Source of the DNA: Streptomyces filipinensis
GTDB lineage: Bacteria > Actinomycetota > Actinomycetes > Streptomycetales > Streptomycetaceae
Direction: 5' to 3'
NCBI RefSeq assembly: GCF_014649495.1
Contig: NZ_BMTD01000003.1
Coordinates: forward strand, 62,001 to 126,000
Length of the DNA stretch: 64,000 nucleotides
Notes under the pieces: generated by a model
Database searches by the model: none
The model's input: only the letters and a program-made list of their open reading frames with translations
What the model was told of the DNA's origin: nothing
Position numbers and translations under genes: made by a program
Shown here: piece after piece, positions 48,560 to 56,484 of the stretch
How the letters are laid out: each line of letters opens with the position of its first letter
Numbering within the stretch: position 1 is the first letter of the stretch

Positions 48560-50248
48560 ATGCCATCACGCACACCCGACGCGGTGACCGAACCGGCCTG
48601 GGCGCCACCCGCCGGAAGGCCACCGCTGTCCGCACGGATGATGAGGGCGACCTGGCGGGGGCTGCCGGCGAAGCGGTACGAGGCCGGATGGGAACCGGGT
48701 CTGGTGGTGCCGGCCGCCGACGGCAGCCCGTTGGTCACCGACCACTACTTCCCGCGCGCGGAGGGCGACTTCCCCACGCTCCTGGTCCGGTCGCCCTACG
48801 GCCGAGGCCTGCCGTGGTCTGCCATGTACGGTCTGCTCTTCGCCGAACAGGGCTTCCACGTGGTCCTGCAGAGCTGCCGCGGCACCGGCGGTTCGGGGGG
48901 TGCGTTCGACCTGTGGCGCAACGAGGCGGCCGACGGCCGGGCCACGGTGTCCTGGCTGCGCGGGCAACCCTGGTTCGACGGAACACTGGGGACCGTGGGC
49001 CCCAGCTATCTGGGCTACGTGCAGTGGGCCCTCGCCCTGGAGCCACCGCCGGAGCTGAAGGCCATGGTGGTGCAGGTGGGCCTGCACGATCCCTGTGCCC
49101 TCTTCCACACGGACGGCGCGCTGCGCCTGGAGAACGCCCTCGCCGTCGGCGTGGGCATGACCTACCAGCACCAGGGCGTGGCCGCGTTCCTGCGGGCGAC
49201 GCTGCGTCTGCAGCGCCGCCTGCGCGCCGTCACCACCGCGCAGCCCCTGCGTGGGGCGTACGTGTCCGCCCTCGGGGGCGAAGTGCCCTGGCTGGACGAC
49301 GTGATGTCCCATCCGAACGCCAAGGACGCCTACTGGCACGGCGCGTCGTCGGCGCAGGCGGCGGACCGGCTCCGTGTGCCCACAGCCCTGATCACCGGAT
49401 GGCACGACGCGCTGGCCGACCAGACCTTCGAGCAGTACGGCCGACTGCGTCGGGCCGGGTGCGAGACCGCCCTGCTCGTCGGTCCCTGGACGCACACCTC
49501 CGCCCTGCAGCGGGGATGGCCGCAGGTGTTCGCCGAGAGCCTCGCCTGGCTGCGCGCCCACCTGCACGCCGACCCCTCCGGACTGCGTCCCACCGCGGTG
49601 CGCGTGCACATGGGCGGCGAGAACGCCTGGCGGGACCTCGACGACTGGCCGCCGGCCGGCGCCGCCACCTCCTGGTATCCCGCCCCGGGCGGGCATCTCA
49701 CCGAGCTGGCCCCGACGGACCGCGCACCGCTGGCGTCGTTCCGCTACGACCCGGCCGATCCCACCCCGTCCCTCGGCGGCCCGCTGCTCTCGCGCACCGC
49801 CGGTCCCCGGGACAACAGCGGACTGGAGGCCCGGGACGACGTCCTGACGTTCACCGGCCCTCCGCTGACCGAGCCCGTGGACATCCTGGGCCCGGTCTCC
49901 GCACGGCTGAGCATCTCCACGGACACCGGGCACGCCGACGTCTTCACCCGCCTGTGCGACGTGGACGCACAGGGCCGCTCCGTCAACATCTGTGACGGAC
50001 TGGGCCGGGTACGGACGGCCGAAGGCACGCCCTCGCAGATCACCGTGCCGATGAGCGCGACCGCCCATCGCTTCCCCGTCGGTCACCGCATCCGCTGGCA
50101 GATCAGCGGAGGCGCGCATCCGCGCTATGCGCGCGGTTCCGGCACCGGGGCGCCACCGGTGGACGCCACCACGTTCGTACCGGTGCGCCTGACGCTCCAC
50201 ACGGACTCGGCGTTGGCGCTCCCCCGCGGCTCCGGGCCCACCACCTGA
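48560..50248 (+). CDS. CocE/NonD family hydrolase (cytoplasmic)
   Basis: A 562-residue serine hydrolase without a signal peptide. The alpha/beta domain shows LLVRSPYGRGLPWSAMYGLL, HVVLQSCRGTGGSGGAFDLW, the nucleophile GTVGPSYLGYVQWALAL, the acid near LITGWHDALADQ and the His in LVGPWTHTSA. The C-terminal jelly-roll domain includes LSISTDTGHADVFTRLCDVD and RHPVGHRI-like residues. It resembles cocaine esterase, glutaryl-7-ACA acylase and X-Pro dipeptidyl-peptidases; acyl-ester or amide cleavage is expected. GAGGAGGGG lies ahead of ATG. It is controlled by the divergent TetR operator. Confidence 0.82.
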   Translation: MPSRTPDAVTEPAWAPPAGRPPLSARMMRATWRGLPAKRYEAGWEPGLVVPAADGSPLVTDHYFPRAEGDFPTLLVRSPYGRGLPWSAMYGLLFAEQGFHVVLQSCRGTGGSGGAFDLWRNEAADGRATVSWLRGQPWFDGTLGTVGPSYLGYVQWALALEPPPELKAMVVQVGLHDPCALFHTDGALRLENALAVGVGMTYQHQGVAAFLRATLRLQRRLRAVTTAQPLRGAYVSALGGEVPWLDDVMSHPNAKDAYWHGASSAQAADRLRVPTALITGWHDALADQTFEQYGRLRRAGCETALLVGPWTHTSALQRGWPQVFAESLAWLRAHLHADPSGLRPTAVRVHMGGENAWRDLDDWPPAGAATSWYPAPGGHLTELAPTDRAPLASFRYDPADPTPSLGGPLLSRTAGPRDNSGLEARDDVLTFTGPPLTEPVDILGPVSARLSISTDTGHADVFTRLCDVDAQGRSVNICDGLGRVRTAEGTPSQITVPMSATAHRFPVGHRIRWQISGGAHPRYARGSGTGAPPVDATTFVPVRLTLHTDSALALPRGSGPTT

Positions 50249-50312
50249 TCCTCCGGCCCTTCGAGTCACCGCCCTTCGAGGCGTTGTCCGTGGGCTGGTC
50301 CATCATGGGGCC

Positions 50313-50711
50313 ATGAGTGAACCGACCCGGATCGCCGCCCCCGACGGCGTGGCTCCCGCGGCCCAGTACAGCCATGTCGTCTCGGCGCGCGGCCGCTTCG
50401 TCGCCGTCTCCGGCCAACTCGCCCTGGACGAACAGGGCAAGCTGGTCGGCGAGGGCGACCCCGCGGCCCAGGCCTGCCAGGTGTTCGAGAACCTGAAGCG
50501 CTGCCTGGCCGCCGCCGGCGCCGGTTTCGAACACGTCGTCAAGCTGACGTACTTCGTCACCGACACGGCCCACCTCCCCGCGATCCGCGCGGCCCGCGCC
50601 GCGCACATACCGGACGACCGCCTTCCGGCGGCCTCCGCGGTACAGGTGGCCGCGCTGGTGGCACCGGAGTTCCTGATGGAGGTCGAGGCGCTCGCGGTGG
50701 TGGGCGACTGA
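50313..50711 (+). CDS. RidA family protein (enamine/imine deaminase)
   Basis: A 132-residue RidA/YjgF/UK114-family protein: PAAQYSHVVSARGRFVAVSG, AQACQVFENLKRCLAAAGAG, VVKLTYFVTD, and LPAASAVQVAALVAPEFLME with the conserved Glu. In true RidA an Arg-Thr pair holds the imine substrate; here the RLPAASAVQV segment carries the Arg. It removes reactive enamines formed by PLP enzymes. It stands alone with 64 bp from the hydrolase stop. Confidence 0.85.
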   Translation: MSEPTRIAAPDGVAPAAQYSHVVSARGRFVAVSGQLALDEQGKLVGEGDPAAQACQVFENLKRCLAAAGAGFEHVVKLTYFVTDTAHLPAIRAARAAHIPDDRLPAASAVQVAALVAPEFLMEVEALAVVGD

Positions 50712-50900
50712 CCGGACAGGGTGGCGGACCGAGGTCCGCCGGCCGGTGTTCCGGACCGGTACGGCGCGGCCTCGGGTTCCGCGGTGTCGAACGCCGCCGC
50801 GCGACTCACCGAGGAACGGGCCGCCCGCGCGACTCACCGGGAAACGGTCCGCCCGCGCGGCCGGGTTGCGCACCCCGCACCCTCCCTGCCCGACCGGCGG

Positions 50901-51485
50901 TCACCTCAGCTCCGTCTGCTGCGGGATGCGTGCCAGCGCGTGCACCGCGGCCTCCGCCAGGGCGGGATGGGCCAGGGCCTCGGTCAGGACCCGCCGGGCG
51001 CGCGCGTCGCCGAGGGTGCCGAGGCCCTGTACGCAGGCCAGGGCCACCCGGCGGTAGGGGTCGTGCGGGCGCAGGCGGCGTTCCAGCGTGGTGATCAGGG
51101 CGGGCACGGACTCGGGGGCGCGCAGGTCGGCCAGGAGACGGACCGGGTGCAGGGCGTAGGCCACGCGGAGTTCGTTGGTGGCGAGCGCGGCGGCCGCGCG
51201 GGCCGTGCGGGGGTCGCCCAGGCGGGCGAGGGCGTAGGCGGCGGAGGCGCAGCGCGGCGGGTCGCGGTGGTTGAGGAGGAGCACCAGGGACTCGAACGCG
51301 CGCCGGTCACCGGTGAGGCCCAACCGGAACGCGGCCAGTTCCCTGGCCCACAGCGGCTGGCCGGGCGCGGTGAGCACCTCCGCGAGTTCGTCGTGGTCCT
51401 CGGTCGCCAGCAGCCGGTCGAACGCCGCCGAGCCGCGCGACTCCTGCCGTAAGCGCTCCGTGAGTGATCGCAACTCTTCGTCCAC
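50901..51485 (-). CDS. HEAT-repeat protein
   Basis: A 194-residue all-helical protein made of HEAT/PBS-lyase-like repeats: ARELAAFRLGLTGDRRAFES, CASAAYALARLGDPRTARAA, RVALACVQGLGTLGDARARR, and PALAEAAVHALARIPQQTEL. Such repeats serve protein binding, or chromophore attachment in cyanobacterial homologs. There is no catalytic motif. The start is GTG 51485 with a weak ribosome binding site. It converges on RidA across 189 bp in which I see only an imperfect GC-rich direct repeat near 50800-50860. Confidence 0.75.
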   Translation of the reverse strand: MDEELRSLTERLRQESRGSAAFDRLLATEDHDELAEVLTAPGQPLWARELAAFRLGLTGDRRAFESLVLLLNHRDPPRCASAAYALARLGDPRTARAAAALATNELRVAYALHPVRLLADLRAPESVPALITTLERRLRPHDPYRRVALACVQGLGTLGDARARRVLTEALAHPALAEAAVHALARIPQQTELR

Positions 51486-51903
51486 GAAGTCCAGCGTAGG
51501 TGGGTGGCGGGGGCCGAGGGAGCCACATCACAAAGTCCGGTGCGGGCTGAGGTCTGGCGCGCTCGTTACCCGCGGGTTAAGCTCAGACGAGCGAGTTACC
51601 CACTCGCGCTTCCGCCGACGACGGTTTGGTGACGCGGCCGTCGTCGGGGGCACCTCCCACTCCCTTGCGGGCAGTGGGGGAAGTCGGTTCGGTACGTACG
51701 TGTACCGCAGCACGACCCGGCTCCGGGACAGGGCCGGTCGGATCCGCTGCCGCTCGTGGGCGTGTGCACGCCCGCGGCACCGGCAGGCACCGGGCGTGTG
51801 CGCTCGCAGCCCGGCAACACCCGCACTCCATTCCGCTCCGCGGTGCGCCCCTCGGCGCACCCGGCGCGTTCCTCGTCGTCACCCTCATTCCTGGAGTCCC
51901 GCG
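51486..51903. other. Intergenic leader with three hairpins upstream of the hydroxyacyl-CoA dehydrogenase
   Basis: No gene is supported in this 418-bp region. It contains the palindrome ACCCGCGGGT (51568-51577), the inverted repeat GCGAGT-TACCC-ACTCGC (51591-51607), a perfect 10-bp stem CCGACGACGG/CCGTCGTCGG with a 13-nt loop (51615-51647), and the hairpin CCCACTCCC-TTGC-GGG-C-AGTGGG (51656-51678). The last two resemble a terminator pair or a structured leader. The remaining 220 bp up to the gene show nothing clear. Confidence 0.5.
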
Positions 51904-53715
51904 ATGGCCACTCCCCTGTCCCCCCAGTCCGGCACCTCTGTGCCCCTCAAGACGATCGCCGTCGTGGGCCTCGGCACCATGGGCACCGGCATCACCGAGG
52001 TCCTCGCGAAGGCCGGCCGCGAGGTGATCGGCATCGACGTCAGCGAGGCCCAGGCCGCGCGGTCGCTCGCCGCCCTGGAGGCCTCCACCGCCCGTTGCGT
52101 CGAGCGCGGCCGGCTCACCGAACAGGAACGCGCCGAGGCCCTCGCCCGGGTCCGCACCGGCACCGACCTCGCCGCGGCGGCCGACGCCGACCTCGTCATC
52201 GAGGTGGCCCCGGAGTCGTACGAGATCAAGCAGCAGATCTTCCGTGAGCTGGACGGCGTCGTCCGCCCGGAGACGATCCTCGCGACCGGCACCAACGCGC
52301 TCTCCGTCACCCGCCTCGCCGCCGACTCGGCCCACCCCGAGCGGGTGCTCGGCCTGCACTTCTTCAACCCGGCCCCGGCGATGAAGCTGGTCGAGGTGGT
52401 CTCCTCGGTGCTGACCGCGCCGCAGGCCGTCGCCGCGGTCACGGACCTCGCGATCGAACTGGGCAAGGAGCCGGTCGCGGTCGGCGACCGCCCCGGATTC
52501 GTCGCGGACGGCCTGCTGTTCGGCTACCTCAACCAGGCCGCCGCGATGTACGAGGCCCGGTACGCCTCCCGTGAGGACATCGACGCCGCGATGCGGCTCG
52601 GCTGCGGCCTGCCGATGGGCCCGCTCGCGCTGCTGGACCTGATCGGCATCGACACCGCGCGTACGGTCCTGGAAGCCATGTACGCCGAGTCCCGCGACCG
52701 GCTGCACGCCCCGGCCCCGATCCTGAAGCAGCTCAGTGAGGCGGGCCTGACCGGCCGCAAGTCCGGGCGCGGCTTCTACACCTACGCGGCTCCGGGCAGC
52801 GACACGGTCGTGCCGGACACGCTGACCCCGGCGGCGGACGGCTCCGCGGTCCAGGGGCGCGAGGTCCGCTCGGTGGGCGTCGCCGGCTCCGGCACCATGG
52901 CCTCCGGCATCGCCGAGGTGTTCGCCAAGGCGGGCTACGAGGTCGTCCTGGCCGCCCGCAGCGAGGAGAAGGCGCAGACCGCCAAGGCCCGGATCGGCAA
53001 GTCGCTTTCGCGTTCCGTCGACAAGGGCCGGCTGACCGCCGAGGCCGCGGCCCAGATCCTGGACCGGATCACCCCGGCCGGCTCCTACGACGCCTTCGCC
53101 GGGGTCGACCTGGCCGTCGAGGCGATCGCCGAGGACCTGGAGATCAAGCGGCAGCTGTTCGCCACGCTGGACAAGGTCTGCAAGCCCGGCGCGGTGCTCG
53201 CCACCACCACCTCCTCGCTGCCCGTCGTCGCCTGTGCCCGCGCCACCTCGCGCCCGCAGGACGTGATCGGCATGCACTTCTTCAACCCGGCCCCGGCGAT
53301 GAAGCTGGTCGAGGTCGTGCGGACGGTGCTGACGGCGGACGACGTCCACGCGACCGTCCGCGAGGTCTGCGCGAAGATCAAGAAGCACGCGGTGGACTGC
53401 GGCGACCGGGCCGGCTTCATCGTGAACGCGCTGCTGTTCCCGTACCTGAACAACGCGATCAAGATGGTCGAGGAGCACTACGCGTCCCTGGACGACATCG
53501 ACGCGGCGATGAGGCTCGGCGGCGGCTACCCGATGGGGCCCTTCGAACTGCTCGACGTGGTGGGCCTGGACGTCTCGCTGGCCATCGAGAAGGTCCTGCA
53601 CCGCGAGTTCCGCGACCCCGGCCTGGCCCCGGCCCCGCTGCTGGAGCACCTGGTGGCCGCGGGCTGCCTCGGCCGCAAGACCGGCCGCGGCTTCCGCGAG
53701 TATGCCCGCCGCTGA
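51904..53715 (+). CDS. Tandem-duplicated 3-hydroxyacyl-CoA dehydrogenase
   Basis: A 603-residue protein made of two complete 3-hydroxyacyl-CoA dehydrogenase units. Each has an NAD motif (AVVGLGTMGTGITEVLAKAG near residue 20; GVAGSGTMASGIAEVFAKAG near 320), the catalytic HFFNPAPAMKLVEVV (His152 and His458) and a C-terminal helical domain with the P-M-G-P motif (LPMGPLALLD; YPMGPFELLD). Both active sites look intact. It would oxidise 3-hydroxybutyryl-CoA or run in reverse, feeding crotonyl-CoA to the ccr operon downstream. TGGAG lies before ATG 51904. Confidence 0.88.
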   Translation: MATPLSPQSGTSVPLKTIAVVGLGTMGTGITEVLAKAGREVIGIDVSEAQAARSLAALEASTARCVERGRLTEQERAEALARVRTGTDLAAAADADLVIEVAPESYEIKQQIFRELDGVVRPETILATGTNALSVTRLAADSAHPERVLGLHFFNPAPAMKLVEVVSSVLTAPQAVAAVTDLAIELGKEPVAVGDRPGFVADGLLFGYLNQAAAMYEARYASREDIDAAMRLGCGLPMGPLALLDLIGIDTARTVLEAMYAESRDRLHAPAPILKQLSEAGLTGRKSGRGFYTYAAPGSDTVVPDTLTPAADGSAVQGREVRSVGVAGSGTMASGIAEVFAKAGYEVVLAARSEEKAQTAKARIGKSLSRSVDKGRLTAEAAAQILDRITPAGSYDAFAGVDLAVEAIAEDLEIKRQLFATLDKVCKPGAVLATTTSSLPVVACARATSRPQDVIGMHFFNPAPAMKLVEVVRTVLTADDVHATVREVCAKIKKHAVDCGDRAGFIVNALLFPYLNNAIKMVEEHYASLDDIDAAMRLGGGYPMGPFELLDVVGLDVSLAIEKVLHREFRDPGLAPAPLLEHLVAAGCLGRKTGRGFREYARR

Positions 53716-53779
53716 CGGCGCCGGCGACTGGTCCCCCGCGGAGACGGACTGGGGCGGACTGCTCGGCCCCGTGGACACA

Positions 53780-53802
53780 CCCCCGCCCTCCTGGGGCGGG
53801 GG
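53780..53802 (+). terminator. GC-rich hairpin after the hydroxyacyl-CoA dehydrogenase
   Basis: CCCCCGCCC (53780-53788) pairs with GGGCGGGGG (53794-53802), 5-nt loop, 65 bp after the stop. A further GC-only hairpin (GCCCCCCGGGCGGGGG) follows. No T-run. It probably ends the upstream transcript before the TetR gene. Confidence 0.5.
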
Positions 53803-53842
53803 AAGCCCCCCGGGCGGGGGGAACCCCTCACCCGCGCACCGA

Positions 53843-53858
53843 ACTGCGCACATGCAGT
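53843..53858. promoter_or_regulatory. Inverted repeat ACTGC-GCACAT-GCAGT at the TetR start
   Basis: A perfect 5-6-5 inverted repeat ending 11 bp before the TetR start codon, a typical place for an autoregulatory operator. Confidence 0.45.
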
Positions 53859-53869
53859 ACGTTCGGGTC

Positions 53870-54688
53870 ATGTCCCAGCCCGCCAAGTCCTCACGTACAC
53901 CAGCTACGCCCGACGCGCCGGAAAGTGCCGCAGGCAGTCGCGCCGCCGCCCAGCGGCTCAAGATGCGCCGAGAACTGGCGGCCGCAGCCATGGAGCTGTT
54001 CGCGACCAAGGGGTACGAGGCGACCACCGTCGACGAGATCGCGGCCGCCGCCGGGGTCGCCCGCCGCACCTTCTTCCGCCACTTCCGCTCCAAGGAAGAG
54101 GCGATCTTCCCGGACCACGACGACACGCTGATCCGCGCCGAGGCGGTCCTCAACGCCGCCCCCGCGCACGAGCACCCGCTCGACACCGTGTGCCGCGGCA
54201 TCAAGGAAGTCATGAAGATGTACGCGGCCCGGCCGGAGATCTCGGTCGCCCGCTACAAGCTCACCCGCGAGGTGCCCACCCTGCGGGAGGCCGAGATCGC
54301 GTCGGTCGCCCGCTACGAGCGCCTGTTCACCCGCTACCTCCTCGGCCACTTCGACGAGCACGCGCACGCCGACGACGCCAACGACGACCCGTTGCTGGCC
54401 GAGGTGGCCGCCTCCGCGGTCGTCACCGCCCACAACCACGTCCTCAGGCGCTGGCTGCGGGCGGGCGGCCAGGGGGACGTGGAGGCGCAACTCGACCACG
54501 CCTTCGCGATCGTGCGCAAGACCTTCGGCACCGGCATCGGAGCCGGCCGGAGCTCGGCCCCCAAGCCGGCCACCACCGCCCCCGCCACGGTGTCGGCGCA
54601 CGGCGAGGTACTCGTCACGGTCGCCCGCACCGACGCTCCGCTGGACGAGGTCATGCGGACCATCGAGGAGGCGCTGAAGGAGCGCTGA
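53870..54688 (+). CDS. TetR family regulator next to the ethylmalonyl-CoA operon
   Basis: A 272-residue TetR-type regulator. After a 25-residue flexible start, the DNA-binding domain (about 28-80) reads MRRELAAAAMELFATKGYEA, TTVDEIAAAAGVARRTFFRH and FRSKEEAIFPDHDDT. The ligand domain follows, and an unusual C-terminal extension of about 55 residues (PKPATTAPATVSAHGEVLVT then TDAPLDEVMRTIEEALKER) lies beyond the normal TetR length. By position it is the likely regulator of ccr. ATG 53870 has no strong ribosome binding site. Confidence 0.85.
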   Translation: MSQPAKSSRTPATPDAPESAAGSRAAAQRLKMRRELAAAAMELFATKGYEATTVDEIAAAAGVARRTFFRHFRSKEEAIFPDHDDTLIRAEAVLNAAPAHEHPLDTVCRGIKEVMKMYAARPEISVARYKLTREVPTLREAEIASVARYERLFTRYLLGHFDEHAHADDANDDPLLAEVAASAVVTAHNHVLRRWLRAGGQGDVEAQLDHAFAIVRKTFGTGIGAGRSSAPKPATTAPATVSAHGEVLVTVARTDAPLDEVMRTIEEALKER

Positions 54689-54731
54689 GCCCGCTTCCGG
54701 CGCTCCTCCCCGCCTGTCCAGCCTGTGACGA

Positions 54732-54757
54732 CGGCCACCCGACCGGGTGGCCGTTTT
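54732..54757 (+). terminator. Rho-independent terminator of the TetR gene
   Basis: CGGCCACCC (54732-54740), loop GACC, GGGTGGCCG (54745-54753), then TTTT. It is a classic intrinsic terminator, 44 bp after the stop. Confidence 0.85.
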
Positions 54758-54852
54758 GGCATGTCAGAGGCCGTTTTCAAGCAGATTTCAGGGCACGTTC
54801 GATCGATCATCGCTCATTTGTTACGTAAAGATTTCATCTGAGGCCAAGTTCT

Positions 54853-54865
54853 GGCACTCAGTGCC
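54853..54865. promoter_or_regulatory. Palindrome GGCACT-C-AGTGCC upstream of the ccr -35
   Basis: A perfect 13-bp inverted repeat that ends at the base just before the -35 hexamer. Its centre (54859) is 22 bp, two helical turns, from the centre of the spacer palindrome (54881). Confidence 0.6.
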
Positions 54866-54894
54866 TTGTCACCTGACACGCGGTGTCATACGTT
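54866..54894 (+). promoter_or_regulatory. Promoter of the ccr operon with palindrome in the spacer
   Basis: -35 TTGTCA (54866-54871), 17 bp, -10 TACGTT (54889-54894). The spacer is almost filled by the perfect inverted repeat TGACAC-GCG-GTGTCA (54874-54888), a natural repressor site. Transcription would start near 54901, leaving a leader of about 230 nt. Confidence 0.65.
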
Positions 54895-55131
54895 GAAGGA
54901 GTCCGGGCGGCCGGCGAGCAGAGACCTTTCGTTCGCCGGCTGTCCCCAAAGGCCCACGGCCCGCGCGCCCGGACGCCTGCGTCACAGGCAACCTCCCGCG
55001 CCACAAAGCGCTGCCGAAGCACCACCTAGCCGAACCGACGGCACCTCCCAAAACCCTCAGCAGCACTCATCGCAGCACCGACGAACCCTCAGCGCCCCTC
55101 CCTCAGGGCGCTCACCGCCGGAGGCAACACC

Positions 55132-56475
55132 GTGACCGTGAAGGACATCCTGGACGCGATCCAGTCGAAGGACGCCACGTCCGCCGACTTCGCCGCCCTG
55201 CCGCTCCCCGAGTCGTACCGCGCGATCACCGTGCACAAGGACGAGACGGAGATGTTCGCGGGCCTGCAGACCCGCGACAAGGACCCGCGCAAGTCGATCC
55301 ACCTCGACGAGGTGCCGGTGCCCGAACTGGGCCCCGGAGAGGCCCTGGTGGCCGTCATGGCGTCCTCGGTCAACTACAACTCGGTGTGGACCTCGATCTT
55401 CGAGCCGCTGTCCACCTTCGGGTTCCTGGAGCGCTACGGCCGCACCAACGAGCTGGCCAAGCGCCACGACCTGCCGTACCACATCATCGGTTCCGACCTC
55501 GCGGGCGTCGTCCTGCGCACCGGCCCGGGTGTCAACGCCTGGAAGCCGGGCGACGAGGTCGTCGCCCACTGCCTCTCCGTCGAGCTGGAGTCCTCGGACG
55601 GCCACAACGACACGATGCTCGACCCCGAGCAGCGCATCTGGGGCTTCGAGACCAACTTCGGCGGCCTCGCCGAGGTCGCGCTGGTCAAGTCCAACCAGCT
55701 GATGCCGAAGCCGGGCCACCTCAGCTGGGAGGAGGCCGCGGCCCCGGGCCTGGTGAACTCCACCGCCTACCGCCAGCTGGTCTCCCGCAACGGCGCCGGC
55801 ATGAAGCAGGGCGACAACGTCCTGATCTGGGGAGCGAGCGGCGGCCTCGGCTCGTACGCCACCCAGTTCGCGCTGGCCGGTGGCGCCAACCCGATCTGTG
55901 TCGTCTCCAGCGACCAGAAGGCGGACATCTGCCGGTCCATGGGCGCCGAGGCGATCATCGACCGCAGCGCCGAGGGCTACAAGTTCTGGAAGGACGAGCA
56001 GACCCAGGACCCGAAGGAGTGGAAGCGCTTCGGCAAGCGCATCCGCGAACTCACCGGCGGCGAGGACATCGACATCGTCTTCGAGCACCCCGGACGCGAG
56101 ACCTTCGGCGCGAGCGTCTACGTCACCCGCAAGGGCGGCACGATCACCACCTGCGCCTCGACCTCGGGCTACATGCACGAGTACGACAACCGCTACCTGT
56201 GGATGTCCCTGAAGCGGATCATCGGCTCCCACTTCGCCAACTACCGCGAGGCCTGGGAGGCCAACCGCCTCATCGCCAAGGGCAAGATCCACCCGACCCT
56301 GTCGAAGGTGTACTCCCTGGAGGACACCGGCCAGGCCGCCTACGACGTCCACCGCAACCTGCACCAGGGCAAGGTCGGCGTGCTGTGCCTCGCGCCCGAG
56401 GAAGGCCTGGGCGTGCGCGACGAGGAGATGCGCGCCAAGCACATCGACGCCATCAACCGCTTCCGGAACATCTGA
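55132..56475 (+). CDS. ccr: Crotonyl-CoA carboxylase/reductase
   Basis: A 447-residue zinc-less MDR-family enzyme that reduces crotonyl-CoA with NADPH and fixes CO2, giving (2S)-ethylmalonyl-CoA. Residues known to hold CO2 in the family are present: Asn81 in SSVNYNSVW and Phe172-Glu173 in WGFETNFGG. The NADPH motif is LIWGASGGLGSYATQFALAG (about 224-243). The length is typical. The GTG start has GGAGG 7 bp upstream. It leads the operon ccr-meaA-mcl-mch-mcd; besides acetate assimilation it supplies ethylmalonyl-CoA as a polyketide extender. Confidence 0.95.
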   Translation: MTVKDILDAIQSKDATSADFAALPLPESYRAITVHKDETEMFAGLQTRDKDPRKSIHLDEVPVPELGPGEALVAVMASSVNYNSVWTSIFEPLSTFGFLERYGRTNELAKRHDLPYHIIGSDLAGVVLRTGPGVNAWKPGDEVVAHCLSVELESSDGHNDTMLDPEQRIWGFETNFGGLAEVALVKSNQLMPKPGHLSWEEAAAPGLVNSTAYRQLVSRNGAGMKQGDNVLIWGASGGLGSYATQFALAGGANPICVVSSDQKADICRSMGAEAIIDRSAEGYKFWKDEQTQDPKEWKRFGKRIRELTGGEDIDIVFEHPGRETFGASVYVTRKGGTITTCASTSGYMHEYDNRYLWMSLKRIIGSHFANYREAWEANRLIAKGKIHPTLSKVYSLEDTGQAAYDVHRNLHQGKVGVLCLAPEEGLGVRDEEMRAKHIDAINRFRNI

Positions 56476-56484
56476 GGGCCTTAG

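Larger units (their letters stand above)
54689..55131. other. Regulatory region between the TetR gene and ccr
   Basis: This 443-bp region holds the TetR terminator (54732-54757), an AT-rich stretch (about 54800-54850), two adjacent palindromes and a promoter (54853-54894), then a long GC-rich leader of about 235 nt before the GTG of ccr. The leader contains no convincing reading frame or known riboswitch pattern that I can identify. Confidence 0.6.

Noticed and set aside
53780..53820. GC-rich hairpin pair as a mobile or integron-type element
   Set aside because: Similar CCCCCGCC/GGCGGGGG hairpins are common in Streptomyces intergenic regions. The position after a stop codon fits a terminator.
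54866..55135. Small open frame in the ccr leader
   Set aside because: It has no ribosome binding site, is Pro/Arg-rich and overlaps the ccr promoter and start. No sign of a conserved leader peptide.
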